Shown here: positions 1 to 10,139 of the stretch, in pieces
Position numbering within the stretch: position 1 is the stretch's first letter
Layout of the letters: every line of letters begins with the position of its first letter
Assembly: GCF_001886195.1 (NCBI RefSeq)
Contig: NZ_JXLB01000003.1
Coordinates: 1-64,000, forward strand
Reading direction: 5' to 3'
DNA length: 64,000 nt
From: Enterococcus ratti
Lineage (GTDB): Bacteria > Bacillota > Bacilli > Lactobacillales > Enterococcaceae
Translations under genes and position numbers: made by a program
The notes under the pieces: generated by a model
Seen by the model: the letters and a program-made list of their open reading frames with translations, nothing else
What the model was told of the DNA's origin: nothing
Databases searched by the model: none

Positions 1-18
1 TAGGTCTAAAGACAATAA

Positions 19-56
19 TAAAAAAACAAAGAGAATAGCTTTATTCTCTTTGTTTT
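19..56 (-). terminator. Rho-independent terminator after ftsY
   Basis: Perfect 15-bp stem (23-37 pairing with 42-56) around a 4-nt loop. On the minus strand the stem runs into a T-rich tail (complement of the A-run at 19-26). It lies 15 bases beyond the ftsY stop codon and ends the rnc-smc-ftsY gene run. The stem is A/T-rich and could also work in the opposite direction. Confidence 0.85.
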
Positions 57-70
57 CTTTTTGTTTAACG

Positions 71-1069
71 TTACTCTTCTTTCAATAATCCTTTAAATAA
101 TCCAATTACAAAATCATTCGGATCAAATGGCTCCAAGTCTTCAATTCCTTCACCCAATCCAACTAGTTTGACTGGTAAATGAAGTTCATTTCGTATAGCA
201 AGTACAATACCACCTTTTGCAGTACCGTCCAACTTCGTTAAAACTAACCCAGTAACATCTGTTGTTTCTTTAAATTGTTTCGCCTGAACCATCGCATTTT
301 GACCAGTTGTAGCATCCAGCACTAGTAAAGTTTCATGTGGTGCTTCTGGTAGTTCTCGCTGAATGACCCGTTTGATTTTTTCTAATTCATTCATCAAGTT
401 AACTTTATTTTGCAGCCTTCCTGCGGTATCTACTAATAGGACATCTACTTGTTCATTTTTTGCTCGTTTTATTGCATCGTAAACAACCGCTGCGGGATCT
501 CCTCCAGCTTTCCCGCAAACAACATCTACACCAGCACGTTCCCCCCAAACTACTAGTTGATCGATTGCTCCGGCACGAAAAGTATCAGCTGCCGCCATCA
601 ACACCTTTTTCCCTTCATTTTTATATTGATGTGCTAATTTTCCAATACTTGTTGTCTTTCCTACGCCGTTTACCCCAACAAATAAAATAACCGTTAACCC
701 TTCTTGAATATTTAATTCGTTGACTTCATTAATACCTTCTTGCTCATACAAATCAACCAATTTTTCAATAATAGCGTTTTGGATTTCTGCTGGCTTTTTA
801 GCATTTCTAAGTTTTACTTCTTGCCGCAAAGCTTCTGAAATTTGAATAGCCGTTTCAAAACCCACATCTGCTCCGATTAGCGTTTCTTCTAATTCTTCAA
901 AAAAATCTTCATCTACTGTACGAAAATTAGCAAACAGTTCATTCATGCGTTCGCCAAACGTTTTTCTTGTTTTTTCTAATCCTTTATCGTATTTTTCTTG
1001 TACTTCGATTTCTTCGGGTTGTTGCGCTTCACCAGTAAAAGCACGTTTAATTTTATCAAAAAATCCCAT
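71..1069 (-). CDS. ftsY: Signal recognition particle receptor FtsY
   Basis: SRP-type GTPase that docks ribosome-nascent chain-SRP complexes at the membrane and passes them to SecYEG. The 332-residue protein has an acidic N-terminal A region (about residues 14-60), an N domain, and a GTPase G domain with P-loop GVNGVGKTT (132-140), DTAGR (214-218) and TKLD (277-280). These are the SRP54/FtsY family signatures. The A region is short, as is usual in Firmicutes. ATG start has a GGGGGAA Shine-Dalgarno. It overlaps the upstream hydrolase gene by 14 bases, so the two are probably translationally coupled in the rnc-smc-hydrolase-ftsY operon. Confidence 0.97.
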   Translation of the reverse strand: MGFFDKIKRAFTGEAQQPEEIEVQEKYDKGLEKTRKTFGERMNELFANFRTVDEDFFEELEETLIGADVGFETAIQISEALRQEVKLRNAKKPAEIQNAIIEKLVDLYEQEGINEVNELNIQEGLTVILFVGVNGVGKTTSIGKLAHQYKNEGKKVLMAAADTFRAGAIDQLVVWGERAGVDVVCGKAGGDPAAVVYDAIKRAKNEQVDVLLVDTAGRLQNKVNLMNELEKIKRVIQRELPEAPHETLLVLDATTGQNAMVQAKQFKETTDVTGLVLTKLDGTAKGGIVLAIRNELHLPVKLVGLGEGIEDLEPFDPNDFVIGLFKGLLKEE

Positions 1070-1889
1070 CTAATTCCCCCTCATTTAAAACAAATTTTTC
1101 AATTACTTTTGCTACACCATGCTTATTATTGCTTAAAGTCACATAATCGGCTGCTTTTTTAACAACTGAAACAGCGTTTTCCATAGCTACACCAAGACCT
1201 GCGTATTTAATCATTGATAAATCATTTTCTTCATCGCCAATTGCCATAATCTCTTCTTGTTTCAATCCTAAATTCTTTGCTAACAAAGAAATTCCAGAGG
1301 CTTTTGTCACACCTTTTGGCATAAATTCTAAAAGCATACTACGTGTCTTAATGATTTCATAATACTCATGAAATTCAGTTGGTATTTCTTTAATTTTAGA
1401 ATCTAATTCTACTTGCGGATAAGCAATGACTGCTTTGTTTAAAACAAGCTCGTTGGTAATATCCGATAATTTTGCTGGTTGAAATTGAAGTAATCGATTC
1501 AATACATGATATAATGAATGTTTCTGTGGTGCAGTTGGAAGTTGTAAAACAATATTATCTGATAATATATCTAACGGTAAATTTAATTTTTGTGCTAAAT
1601 GATAGAGACGGTGAATATCTGTGACATTCATCACCCTTTTTTCTATAATTTCTCCTGTATCATTTTTTTGAACTAAGCCGCCATTGAACGTGATACTATA
1701 ATCTCCCTCATTTACTAAATCTAACTCTTGCAAATAATGAGTCATAGCTGCTAACGGACGTCCGGTGCATAAAATAACTTTAATTCCTTTAGCTTTTGCT
1801 TTAGCTAAAGCTTGTTTATTCCCTTGTGAAATTTGTTTTTCTTCATTTAATAATGTACCGTCTAAATCAATCGTAATTAACTTAATCAT
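1056..1889 (-). CDS. Cof-type HAD-superfamily phosphatase
   Basis: Cytoplasmic haloacid-dehalogenase-type hydrolase, probably a sugar-phosphate or nucleotide phosphatase. HAD motif I is IDLDGTLL with nucleophile Asp8 and acid/base Asp10. Motif IV is GDEEND (218-223), and the cap domain between them is type IIB as in Cof/YidA proteins. The open frame could start 26 codons earlier inside smc, but the family begins at MIKLITIDLDG and an AGAAGAG Shine-Dalgarno precedes this ATG, so the 277-residue form was chosen. The start lies 7 bases after the smc stop and the end overlaps ftsY. The substrate cannot be read from sequence. Confidence 0.9.
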   Translation of the reverse strand: MIKLITIDLDGTLLNEEKQISQGNKQALAKAKAKGIKVILCTGRPLAAMTHYLQELDLVNEGDYSITFNGGLVQKNDTGEIIEKRVMNVTDIHRLYHLAQKLNLPLDILSDNIVLQLPTAPQKHSLYHVLNRLLQFQPAKLSDITNELVLNKAVIAYPQVELDSKIKEIPTEFHEYYEIIKTRSMLLEFMPKGVTKASGISLLAKNLGLKQEEIMAIGDEENDLSMIKYAGLGVAMENAVSVVKKAADYVTLSNNKHGVAKVIEKFVLNEGELDGIF

Positions 1890-1896
1890 TACTCTT

Positions 1897-4800
1897 CTAC
1901 ACCTTCGTTTCCATCTTGCCTTCTTCATTGATGTCTTCCATACGGACTGAAATAATTTTTGAAACACCGGATTCTTGCATCGTTACTCCATACAAAACAT
2001 CTGCTGCTTCCATTGTTCCTTTGCGATGCGTAACTACAATAAATTGTGTCTCCTTTTGAAAATCACTTAAATAACGTCCAAATCGTTTCACATTTGCTTC
2101 ATCTAATGCAGCCTCTACTTCATCCAAAATGCAAAATGGTACTGGACAAACACGAATAATTGAAAAAAGCAAGACAATTGCTGTTAGCGCCCGTTCTCCA
2201 CCAGAAAGCAAACTCAAACTTTGTAATTTCTTTCCCGGTGGTTGAACTTCGATTTCAATGCCTGTTTTCAATAAATTACTAGGATCAGTAAGCACTAATT
2301 CGGCTCGACCGCCACCAAACATATTAGGGAAAACAAGTTTAAATTCTTGACGAATCGCTTCAAAAATTTCTTTAAAGCGCATGCGTACTTCATTATCCAT
2401 TTCTTCCATCGTTTCAAATAATTGATTTTTAGCAGCAAGTAAGTCATCACGTTGTGTAGTCAAAAATATATGCCGTTCATTGACTTGTTCAAACTGTTCA
2501 ATTGCGCTAAGATTGACAACTCCAAGCTCTTCGATTTGTTCTTTCAGTAAAGCCACCTTCGCTCGACTATTTTTAACATCAGTGGTCTCTTCATAATCAA
2601 CCAGCGCTTTTTCGAACGTGAGTTGATATTCCTTTTGCAAATAACTTAAATGATGGTCAAGTAACATTTCTGAACGATTTTTTTGTACTTCGAGTTTCGA
2701 TTGTTCTGTTAATTGTTGCTTTTGCTGACGATTCTGTTCAACAAGTACATCTTCTAATTGATTCATTTCTTTTTGAAGACTTTCTCGCTGTATTTTTATT
2801 TCTGCTAGCTTTACTTTTAACTCTTCACGTTGTTGAGAAAATTTATGAATTTGTTGGCTCAGACTTTCTTCAGTGAGTTCATGATCGGCAAAGTTTTTCG
2901 TTAACATTTTTAATTGCTTTTCTAAGCTTTCCTGTCGTTCTAACGCTTCATTTTTTTGCACACGAGCACCACGTAATTGAATCTGTAGATGATTAAATTG
3001 TTCTTTCAACACCGCTAATGCAGCTTGCTCTTGAGCTTTTTGTGCTTGAATTTGTGTGCGCTTTTCTTCCATCTGATCACTTTCTTGGTTAAGTGATTTG
3101 ATTTCTTCATCAATGCGTTGCCGCTGCTGCTCAATTTTCTTTTGCTTTGCAATCAATTCTACTTGTTGTTTTTGATAAGAATCGATAAATTGCTGCAGTT
3201 CTTTCGTTGCAAAGTTTGACAACTGTTTTTCTTTCTCAAAGCGTACCAAATCATTCTGAATATTTTTCAATTGATTCATTACTTCTTGTTCTTCAAAACG
3301 CAGCTGTTCTTTTTGTGTTCGCAAAACTTCTTGTCTTTGCGTAAAAATTGCCATTTTTTCTTGCAGTACTTGTACTTGCTTTTCTTGTGTTTGTAGCTTT
3401 TGATCTACTTGTTCATATGCAGCCGTTAATTGTTTTAATTCTTGACTTTGTGAGAACAAACTCCCCTGATTTCCTCGCTTATTCACTCCACCAGTCATGG
3501 AACCCCCAGCATTCATCACATCTCCCTCAAGCGAAACAACTCGGTACTGATAATGGATCTTTTTGGCAATTTCATTGGCACTTTCTAAATTTTTAGCTAA
3601 TAAAATTGTACCTAAAAGATTATGAACGACAGATTGGACTTTTGTAGGAAAAGTCACTTGCTCGCTAGCAATTCCTAAAAAGCCGTCAACTTCTGCCGCC
3701 TGTGAACAAATCGTCGCAGATAATTTTCTTGATTTGATCGTTGTTAATGGTAAAAACGTGGCTCGGCCACCTTTTTGTTGTTTTAAATAAGTAATTGCTT
3801 GGCGCGCATCTTTTTCATTTTCAACGATAATATGTTGTGCCGCTCCGCCTAAAGCTGTTTCAATTGCTACAGTAAAAGAAGCGGGCACATCAATTAATTC
3901 AGCAACTACTCCCACAATACCGGAGAGTTGTTGTTTATGTTGTAAAATCAAACGCACACCTTGGTAAAAACCAAAATAGTTTTCTTGGATTTCTTGTAAA
4001 CTTTTTTGCCGCGCTTTTAACTGCTGCACTTGGTTCATCAATTGGTACATTTTGGGCTGTTCTTTAGCTAACTCATCTTGTAGTTTTTTACTAGTTGCTT
4101 GAACTTCTGCCCATTCCCTTTTATTTTTCATTAGTGCCATTTGGAGTTCATCTTGTTTTTTAGACAATGTTTTCTGTTGTACTGATAACTTCGCCACAGA
4201 TACTTCTATTTCTGATTGTTTAACCAAAGTTTGTTTACTTTTAGAAGTTTCTTGTAAGTATTGTCGTTTTAAATATTTCAATTCATTACCGACATTTGCT
4301 TGTTCTTGCATTAAATCAACGTATTGATCACGTAGTTCAGATAATAATTCTTTCGGCGTTTTTTGGTATTTTTCTAACTCTTGTTGCGTCTTCATCAACT
4401 GAGTCTGTGCTTCTTGAATCTTTAATTCCTTTTCTGCCGCCTCTTTTGCTAACTTCTCTTGCAATTTTTCAAAATGCGACACTTTCTTTTGAGCTTCTAC
4501 CAAGGAAGATTGGTATTCTTGGGTATTTTTTTGCGTATGTTTTGTTCGCTCAACTAAAACATCTTTTTGCCCTTCCGCTTGTTTTAGCCTTTCAGAAAGC
4601 GCTAATAGCGTCTGTTGTCCTTTTTCAATTTGCTGTTCTTTTTGCGTGTTTTGCTGGCGTTTTTCTGATAATAATTTTTCTTGTTCTTGAATTTGTTTCG
4701 CTAATCTTATTAACTCTTGATTAAATTGAGTCAATTGTGTTTTCTTTTCTTCCCACGCTCTTTTTGCCGATTTAATTTCTACAATCATTAAAGCAATATC

Positions 4801-5475
4801 CGTGTAAGCTAACTCTTCTTTTAATTTTAGAAATTTCTTCGCTGTTTCACTTTGTGCCGCTAAAGGTGTCAATTGTTCTTGTAATTCATAAATGATATCT
4901 TGCACGCGACTAAGATTATCTTCCGTTTCAAATAACTTATGTTCTGCTTTTTTCTTACGCTGCTTATACTTTAAAACACCCGCAGCTTCTTCAAAAATCC
5001 CTCGGCGTTCTTCCGGTTTACTACTAAAAATAGCTTCTACTTTTCCTTGAGAGATAATTGAAAAGGATTCTTTTCCTAACCCGGAATCCAAGAAAAGTTC
5101 TTGAATATCTTTCAATCGACAAGGTCGTTTATTAATGTAAAAGTCACTTTCACCGGTACGACGATAACGACGAGTCACACTGATCTCATTATAATCCAAT
5201 GGTAAATAATGATCAGCATTATCTAATACAACCGTAACTTCTGCTACGTTCAAAGGTTTGCGTGAATCTGAACCAGCAAAAATAATATCCGGCATTTTTC
5301 CTCCACGAAGACTTTTCGCAGATTGCTCTCCTAAAACCCAACGGATTGCTTCAGTAATATTACTTTTACCACTACCGTTTGGTCCAACAACTGCTGTCAC
5401 ACTATTTTCAAAATCAATCACTGTTTTATCCGCAAAGGATTTAAACCCAGCTATTTCAATTCGTCTTAAATACAC
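1897..5475 (-). CDS. smc: Chromosome partition protein Smc
   Basis: Condensin ATPase that, with ScpA and ScpB, organises and segregates chromosomes. It has an N-terminal ATPase half with Walker A GPNGSGKS (31-38), a long coiled coil rich in Gln, Glu and Lys, a glycine-rich hinge near residues 515-640, a second coiled coil, and a C-terminal half with signature LLSGGERAL and Walker B CILDEVEAALD. The open frame begins at GTG 5490, but the second GTG at 5475 is preceded by GAGGGAA at proper spacing and gives the family N-terminus (V/M)YLRRIEIAGFKSF. The protein is then 1192 residues, normal for Firmicutes. It sits between rnc and the HAD gene, a common arrangement. Confidence 0.96.
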   Translation of the reverse strand: MYLRRIEIAGFKSFADKTVIDFENSVTAVVGPNGSGKSNITEAIRWVLGEQSAKSLRGGKMPDIIFAGSDSRKPLNVAEVTVVLDNADHYLPLDYNEISVTRRYRRTGESDFYINKRPCRLKDIQELFLDSGLGKESFSIISQGKVEAIFSSKPEERRGIFEEAAGVLKYKQRKKKAEHKLFETEDNLSRVQDIIYELQEQLTPLAAQSETAKKFLKLKEELAYTDIALMIVEIKSAKRAWEEKKTQLTQFNQELIRLAKQIQEQEKLLSEKRQQNTQKEQQIEKGQQTLLALSERLKQAEGQKDVLVERTKHTQKNTQEYQSSLVEAQKKVSHFEKLQEKLAKEAAEKELKIQEAQTQLMKTQQELEKYQKTPKELLSELRDQYVDLMQEQANVGNELKYLKRQYLQETSKSKQTLVKQSEIEVSVAKLSVQQKTLSKKQDELQMALMKNKREWAEVQATSKKLQDELAKEQPKMYQLMNQVQQLKARQKSLQEIQENYFGFYQGVRLILQHKQQLSGIVGVVAELIDVPASFTVAIETALGGAAQHIIVENEKDARQAITYLKQQKGGRATFLPLTTIKSRKLSATICSQAAEVDGFLGIASEQVTFPTKVQSVVHNLLGTILLAKNLESANEIAKKIHYQYRVVSLEGDVMNAGGSMTGGVNKRGNQGSLFSQSQELKQLTAAYEQVDQKLQTQEKQVQVLQEKMAIFTQRQEVLRTQKEQLRFEEQEVMNQLKNIQNDLVRFEKEKQLSNFATKELQQFIDSYQKQQVELIAKQKKIEQQRQRIDEEIKSLNQESDQMEEKRTQIQAQKAQEQAALAVLKEQFNHLQIQLRGARVQKNEALERQESLEKQLKMLTKNFADHELTEESLSQQIHKFSQQREELKVKLAEIKIQRESLQKEMNQLEDVLVEQNRQQKQQLTEQSKLEVQKNRSEMLLDHHLSYLQKEYQLTFEKALVDYEETTDVKNSRAKVALLKEQIEELGVVNLSAIEQFEQVNERHIFLTTQRDDLLAAKNQLFETMEEMDNEVRMRFKEIFEAIRQEFKLVFPNMFGGGRAELVLTDPSNLLKTGIEIEVQPPGKKLQSLSLLSGGERALTAIVLLFSIIRVCPVPFCILDEVEAALDEANVKRFGRYLSDFQKETQFIVVTHRKGTMEAADVLYGVTMQESGVSKIISVRMEDINEEGKMETKV

Positions 5476-5496
5476 TAAGCGTTCCCTCACTTACTT

Positions 5497-6183
5497 TTAC
5501 AATGCTGCTAGCGCATTTTCAGCAGCAGCTTGTTCGGCTAGTTTTTTTGATTTTCCTTGTCCTGTGCCAATTAGTTTGTCATCTACATATACTTCAATCC
5601 AAAAAACACGTTCATGAGCCGGTCCTTCTTCTTTTACTAGCCGATATTCAATGACTACATCTCCTGATTTTTGCAAAACTTCTTGCAATTTCGTTTTATG
5701 ATCCATCTCATGTGAAAAAGCACCTGCTTTAACTTTTGGAAAGACAACAGTTTGAAGAAATGCATGTGCTGCTTTAAACCCTTGATCGAGGTACAAAGCA
5801 CCTAAAAAAGCTTCAAATAAATCACAAAGAAGAGCCGGTCTATTTCGACCACCAGAATTTTCTTCTCCTTTGCCTAACATGATATATTTATCAAATCCGC
5901 ATTCTTTTGCAAATTTTGATAAACTGTCTTCGCGAACGATTGCCGCACGTGTCTTCGTTAGCTTTCCTTCGGGAATACTCGGGTATAAGCGATAAAGATA
6001 CTCGGAAACCATTAATTCCAAAACTGCATCTCCTAAAAACTCTAAACGCTCATTATCAGATAATTGAAGGTTGCGATGCTCATTCACATAGGATGAATGG
6101 GTAAAAGCTTGTTCAAGTAAATTGAGATCGTGAAAAACGATACGATACTTTTTCTTTAGTTCATTTGTCAGCTGATTGTCCAT
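5497..6183 (-). CDS. rnc: Ribonuclease III
   Basis: Double-strand-specific endoribonuclease for rRNA precursor processing and mRNA turnover. The N-terminal RNase III domain carries NERLEFLGDAVLEL (about 44-57), which includes the metal-binding Glu and Asp. A dsRNA-binding domain fills the last 70 residues, ending in GQGKSKKLAEQ. An ATG at 6192 lies only one base after the AAAGGA Shine-Dalgarno; the ATG at 6183 has 9-base spacing and gives the usual MDNQLTNEL start, so a 228-residue protein was chosen. It is 21 bases upstream of smc and is probably the first gene of the rnc-smc-HAD-ftsY operon. Confidence 0.95.
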   Translation of the reverse strand: MDNQLTNELKKKYRIVFHDLNLLEQAFTHSSYVNEHRNLQLSDNERLEFLGDAVLELMVSEYLYRLYPSIPEGKLTKTRAAIVREDSLSKFAKECGFDKYIMLGKGEENSGGRNRPALLCDLFEAFLGALYLDQGFKAAHAFLQTVVFPKVKAGAFSHEMDHKTKLQEVLQKSGDVVIEYRLVKEEGPAHERVFWIEVYVDDKLIGTGQGKSKKLAEQAAAENALAAL

Positions 6184-6332
6184 TTCCCACATTCCTTTAT
6201 GGATATTTTTTCAATACTTTCTTATTATACTGGTTTTTTGATAAATTTGAAATGGTTGAGGCAAAAGGTAAGCAAAGCTTTAATAAAGAGCTATCATAAA
6301 CATAGCTACTCTCCCCACATTTAGAAAACGTA

Positions 6333-6375
6333 AAAAAGCGGATAAAATCAGTTCAATGATTTTACCCACTTTTTC
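6333..6375 (-). terminator. Terminator after oppA
   Basis: Imperfect stem of about 18 bp with two mismatches (6333-6350 against 6358-6375) around GTTCAAT-region loop. The minus-strand 3' side runs into T residues (complement of the A-run at 6332-6337). It follows oppA by about 55 bases and closes the oppDFBCA operon. The A-rich other arm could also serve transcription from the right-hand direction. Confidence 0.75.
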
Positions 6376-6428
6376 AGTATTTCCTATTTGTACTAGCATA
6401 ATCCTTAAAGTTGCTTTTCAATAATACC

Positions 6429-8210
6429 TTATGAACGTGACTCTGCCGTTACAGTAACCTTTGCCCATGGATTTGGTGCATCATATGACCAATCCCAATC
6501 TTTTACGCGATCATTTACTGGTAAAACTTCGTTACGAAACAACGTTGGAATAGCAAAAGCTTCTTTAAAGGCATAGGCTTGCCATTTTTTATATGCTTCT
6601 TTTTGATAATCAGCATCAAACGCTTTATCTGAATTAATATCGTCAATTAATTTTGTATTTTCTTCAGATGCAAAACGAGTATAGTTAAATGCTGCATTGG
6701 GTCCCCATAATCCACTTGGATTTGGATCAGTTCCTGTATTCCAAGCAGCTTGGTATACATCAACTTCAGGATCATCATTTTTTAATTTGTCATAAAATGA
6801 ATTAAACTCAATTAAACGTCCTGTAGTATATTTCACGTCTAACCCAATTTTTTTCCATTGTTGTACATAGTAATCGGCTAATGGTTGCGCCGTTTCGCCG
6901 CCTGACATTGAAGCAAAATTAATCGTTAGCTTCTTCCCATCCTTATCTTCACGAATCTTATCACCGTCTACGTCTTTATAACCAGCATCATCTAATAATT
7001 TATTGGCTTTATCAATATCTTGCGTAAATCCTTTTAAATTACTATCATGGAAAGATTCAAACACCGGCGGAATCAACGAAGTTGCGTTACTTCTTAATCC
7101 GGCATAAAAACGTTCTCCAACCGCATTATTATCCAGCGCATAACCCATTGCTTGACGCAAAGATTTATCAGCCATTTTCGAATTTGGATCGTAATCTACA
7201 CTACTTTTTTCAGCATTCCATTTTCCTAATTTGAATCCTAAATAAGTATAAGAGGTTTGTTCACGCCCTAGGTTTGTATAACCCGAAATTTCTTTGTAAG
7301 TGTCATACGTATCCGTAGGCATCTGGAAGATCATATCATAAAGTTTTGAGTTCAACGCTTCCGTTGCACTAGCAGTTGGCAATGATTTCATCGTAATTTT
7401 TTTCAATTGCGGTTTGCCATTCCAATAATATGGATTTGGTAAATATTCAACTGACTCACCAGCTACGATGTTACTCATATAGTACGGTCCAAAAGTAACA
7501 GGGTTTTTACGTACCTGATTACTTGATTCCATATCTTTGATCGCTACGCCTTCAAGGGCGTGCTTTGGAGCAGCATAAGACCAGATGCCCCCTCCTGCTT
7601 GCAGCATGCTTGGTTCTACTTTTTTATATTCAATTTCAACTGTTTTATTGTCTACCTTTTTAATACCTGAAATCGCACTCGCACTGCCGTTATGGTATTC
7701 TTCCATACCGACAACGTTTCGGAAATTATCATCGTAACGAATTCCTGTGTATTCTTTATTTCCAATAATCTCATAAGGGAAAATAACGTCATCTGCTGTG
7801 ACATCTTTACCATCCGACCATTTGACGTTATCTTTTACTTTAATGGTTGCTTTTTTTGTCTTTTGATCTAATTTTAAAGTTGCTGCGCCATCATCAGTAA
7901 TCTTAAAGTCGGCATCATTTGAAAACAACGCTTCATGAGAAGGTGCCATAAATGCGGCATCATAAGCATCTTGATAAAATTCCCATTGAAATAGCCCTTT
8001 AAATTGACTGTCAGTCGCTACTGCAACTTCAAGTTCGCCATCTTTCATTGCTTCTTTATCATTCTTCATTGAAATTGGGAACGTTAATTTATCTTTATTG
8101 TCCCCATTACTCGTTGTCTTTCCTGAAGAGTTCGTTCCTCCACCACTTCCGCAAGCTGCTAAAGCCATTACTGAAAACAGTGCGGCAACGCCTAAAATTG
8201 TTTTTTTCAT
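6429..8210 (-). CDS. oppA: Oligopeptide ABC transporter substrate-binding lipoprotein
   Basis: Extracytoplasmic peptide-binding protein, SBP family 5. The N-terminus has a Lys-Lys start, a hydrophobic stretch and lipobox LAAC, so lipid anchoring at Cys20 is expected. A Gly/Ser/Asn/Lys linker follows, then the large two-lobed binding domain. In 593 residues there is no truncation. The Shine-Dalgarno GAGGGGAAAATAGGA precedes the ATG. It is the last gene of oppDFBCA, 21 bases after oppC, and is followed by a terminator. In enterococci related lipoproteins bind nutrient peptides and, in some paralogues, sex pheromone peptides; which applies here cannot be decided from sequence. Confidence 0.93.
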   Translation of the reverse strand: MKKTILGVAALFSVMALAACGSGGGTNSSGKTTSNGDNKDKLTFPISMKNDKEAMKDGELEVAVATDSQFKGLFQWEFYQDAYDAAFMAPSHEALFSNDADFKITDDGAATLKLDQKTKKATIKVKDNVKWSDGKDVTADDVIFPYEIIGNKEYTGIRYDDNFRNVVGMEEYHNGSASAISGIKKVDNKTVEIEYKKVEPSMLQAGGGIWSYAAPKHALEGVAIKDMESSNQVRKNPVTFGPYYMSNIVAGESVEYLPNPYYWNGKPQLKKITMKSLPTASATEALNSKLYDMIFQMPTDTYDTYKEISGYTNLGREQTSYTYLGFKLGKWNAEKSSVDYDPNSKMADKSLRQAMGYALDNNAVGERFYAGLRSNATSLIPPVFESFHDSNLKGFTQDIDKANKLLDDAGYKDVDGDKIREDKDGKKLTINFASMSGGETAQPLADYYVQQWKKIGLDVKYTTGRLIEFNSFYDKLKNDDPEVDVYQAAWNTGTDPNPSGLWGPNAAFNYTRFASEENTKLIDDINSDKAFDADYQKEAYKKWQAYAFKEAFAIPTLFRNEVLPVNDRVKDWDWSYDAPNPWAKVTVTAESRS

Positions 8211-8231
8211 TTCCTATTTTCCCCTCTTTCT

Positions 8232-9146
8232 TTATCCTAATCGTTGGCGTGCATCAGCCGAACGCTTAAATGCTTGCCCAACGTAGTTTACACATAACAT
8301 CAAAACTAAAATTAGAATTGATGCAGGTAACCAAATCCATTGTCGATTCACTAAAACTTCTCCATTGCTAGCATAGCCGATCAACGTTCCTAAACTTGGA
8401 ACATTTGTTGGCAATCCGAATCCTAAGAAAGTTAACGTCGTCTCAATTCCTATATTTGCTGCAAAGTTCATGGTTAAATTTGTAATAATTAATGAACTGA
8501 GATTAGGCATAATTTCACGAAACATGATTTCAAAATCACTTGTCCCCATAGTCTTTGAAGCACTGACATAATCACGTCTGGCTTCTGACAAAGTTTTACT
8601 TCTAAATAACCGAGCTTTAGCAACCCAATAAAAAGCACTCATTATAAAGATGAATGACCAAACATTGTATTTGGAAATGATTGATACAAATACAATAATA
8701 ATCAACATAATTGGCAAAATCATAATAAAATCTACAACACGCATTAAAATATTATCAATAATTCCTCCGTAAAATCCAGAAATGATTCCTAATCCTACGC
8801 CGATAATCGAAGTAATGACCGTAATAGCAAATCCTATCGTTATGGAGTTTCTAGCACCAATGATCAATTGCCCTAAAACATCACGTCCACCTTCATCTGC
8901 ACCTAAAATAAATTTAGACCCTTCAGCAGAAATAGAACCCGGTGCTGCATATTTATCAAAAATACTAACATACATTACTTTATCTTGGTCAATAAATATC
9001 GAACCGACAAAAATAACTAAAAGCAAAACAATAAGCAAGCCAAGGGAAAAAATGGCAATCTTATCTTTTTTAAATTCACGTGCAATCATTCGTATCCCCA
9101 TAGGTGGAATACTTTCTTGCACGGTTTCTTTCTTTTTTTCACTCAT
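8232..9146 (-). CDS. oppC: Oligopeptide ABC transporter permease OppC
   Basis: Inner-membrane permease subunit of the peptide importer. An N-terminal cytoplasmic stretch rich in Lys and Glu precedes the first membrane segment (about residues 33-52). A periplasmic loop and five further hydrophobic segments follow. The EAA-type coupling loop lies near EARRDYVSASKTMGTSDFEIMF, here quoted only by its start: the cytoplasmic helix docks on OppD/OppF. The 304-residue length fits OppC/DppC. The gene lies 30 bases after oppB and 21 bases before oppA. Confidence 0.92.
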   Translation of the reverse strand: MSEKKKETVQESIPPMGIRMIAREFKKDKIAIFSLGLLIVLLLVIFVGSIFIDQDKVMYVSIFDKYAAPGSISAEGSKFILGADEGGRDVLGQLIIGARNSITIGFAITVITSIIGVGLGIISGFYGGIIDNILMRVVDFIMILPIMLIIIVFVSIISKYNVWSFIFIMSAFYWVAKARLFRSKTLSEARRDYVSASKTMGTSDFEIMFREIMPNLSSLIITNLTMNFAANIGIETTLTFLGFGLPTNVPSLGTLIGYASNGEVLVNRQWIWLPASILILVLMLCVNYVGQAFKRSADARQRLG

Positions 9147-9176
9147 TTATCTCTACTCCTTTTCTGAATTGATTTT

Positions 9177-10139
9177 TTATTGGATACGAATACGCGGATC
9201 AACAATGCTCATAATAATATCTGACAGCAATGTTCCTACCAGCGTCGCAATACCTAAAATCAATACTAAGGATGTAATCACCGTATAATCTCGTTGTCCG
9301 ATAGAATCAATAAATAATTTACCGACTCCAGGATATCCAAAAATCTTTTCAATAACTACTGAACCGGCAATTAAAGAAGTAATTTCATACCCCATTTGTG
9401 AAGCCATTGGTAAAGCAGCATTGCGGAAAATATGACGACTAAATACTTTATTTGTCGGTACTCCTTTTGAACGAGCCGTTCGTACAAAATCTAAAGCTTT
9501 CGAGTCAATCACTTCACTTCTCAAATACTGAATTGTTACGGCCGTCGCTAAAAAAGCTTGAGTAATTGATGGTAAAATGATATACTTCATCCGGTCAACT
9601 AATTGAGCGAAAAAGCCGCCTTGCAACCCCAAAGTCTGAGAACCGCTTGTTGGGAACCAGCCTAGTCGATAACCAAAAACAAACAGCATAATCAAACCAA
9701 AGATAAACAATGGTACAGCAAAGCTAAAGAAATTGTAAATTACAACAATTTTGTCTAAAACTGAATTTTGATATCTACCAGCTAGCATACCTAATGGCAC
9801 AGCGATCAAATACGTAATAATAACTGTTAAAATAGATAAATAAAGAGTATTGACGATACGCTCACCAATTAAATCAGCGACAGAACGTTTATATAAAAAA
9901 CTCTGTCCAAAATCTCCATGTAAAGCATTCCCTACCCAACGAAAATACTGGATATACCAGGGATCATTTAATCCGGCAGCTTGTCGCATTTGTTCAATAA
10001 CGGCTGGATCTTGGTTAGGATTGATTAACCCAGTAAATGGATCTCCAGGCATTGCTTTTGCCAACATGAAGATCAAAATACTAAGAATAATAACTTGTGG
10101 AATTATTAATAACACACGGCGCAAAATTGTTTTCCACAT
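9177..10139 (-). CDS. oppB: Oligopeptide ABC transporter permease OppB
   Basis: Second permease of the importer, partner of OppC. The first hydrophobic segment (about 8-28) is followed by the family motif AMPGDPF and an external domain with the usual HGDFGQS element. The BPD_transp_1 domain covers the C-terminal two thirds, with coupling loop DFVRTARSKGVP. It has 320 residues, typical for OppB. Its ATG overlaps the oppF stop codon by one base, pointing to translational coupling. Confidence 0.93.
   Translation of the reverse strand: MWKTILRRVLLIIPQVIILSILIFMLAKAMPGDPFTGLINPNQDPAVIEQMRQAAGLNDPWYIQYFRWVGNALHGDFGQSFLYKRSVADLIGERIVNTLYLSILTVIITYLIAVPLGMLAGRYQNSVLDKIVVIYNFFSFAVPLFIFGLIMLFVFGYRLGWFPTSGSQTLGLQGGFFAQLVDRMKYIILPSITQAFLATAVTIQYLRSEVIDSKALDFVRTARSKGVPTNKVFSRHIFRNAALPMASQMGYEITSLIAGSVVIEKIFGYPGVGKLFIDSIGQRDYTVITSLVLILGIATLVGTLLSDIIMSIVDPRIRIQ

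Noticed and set aside
4296-4724. 142-codon hydrophobic plus-strand frame opposite smc
   Set aside because: Antisense of coiled-coil codons often reads as hydrophobic residues; smc is clearly the gene.
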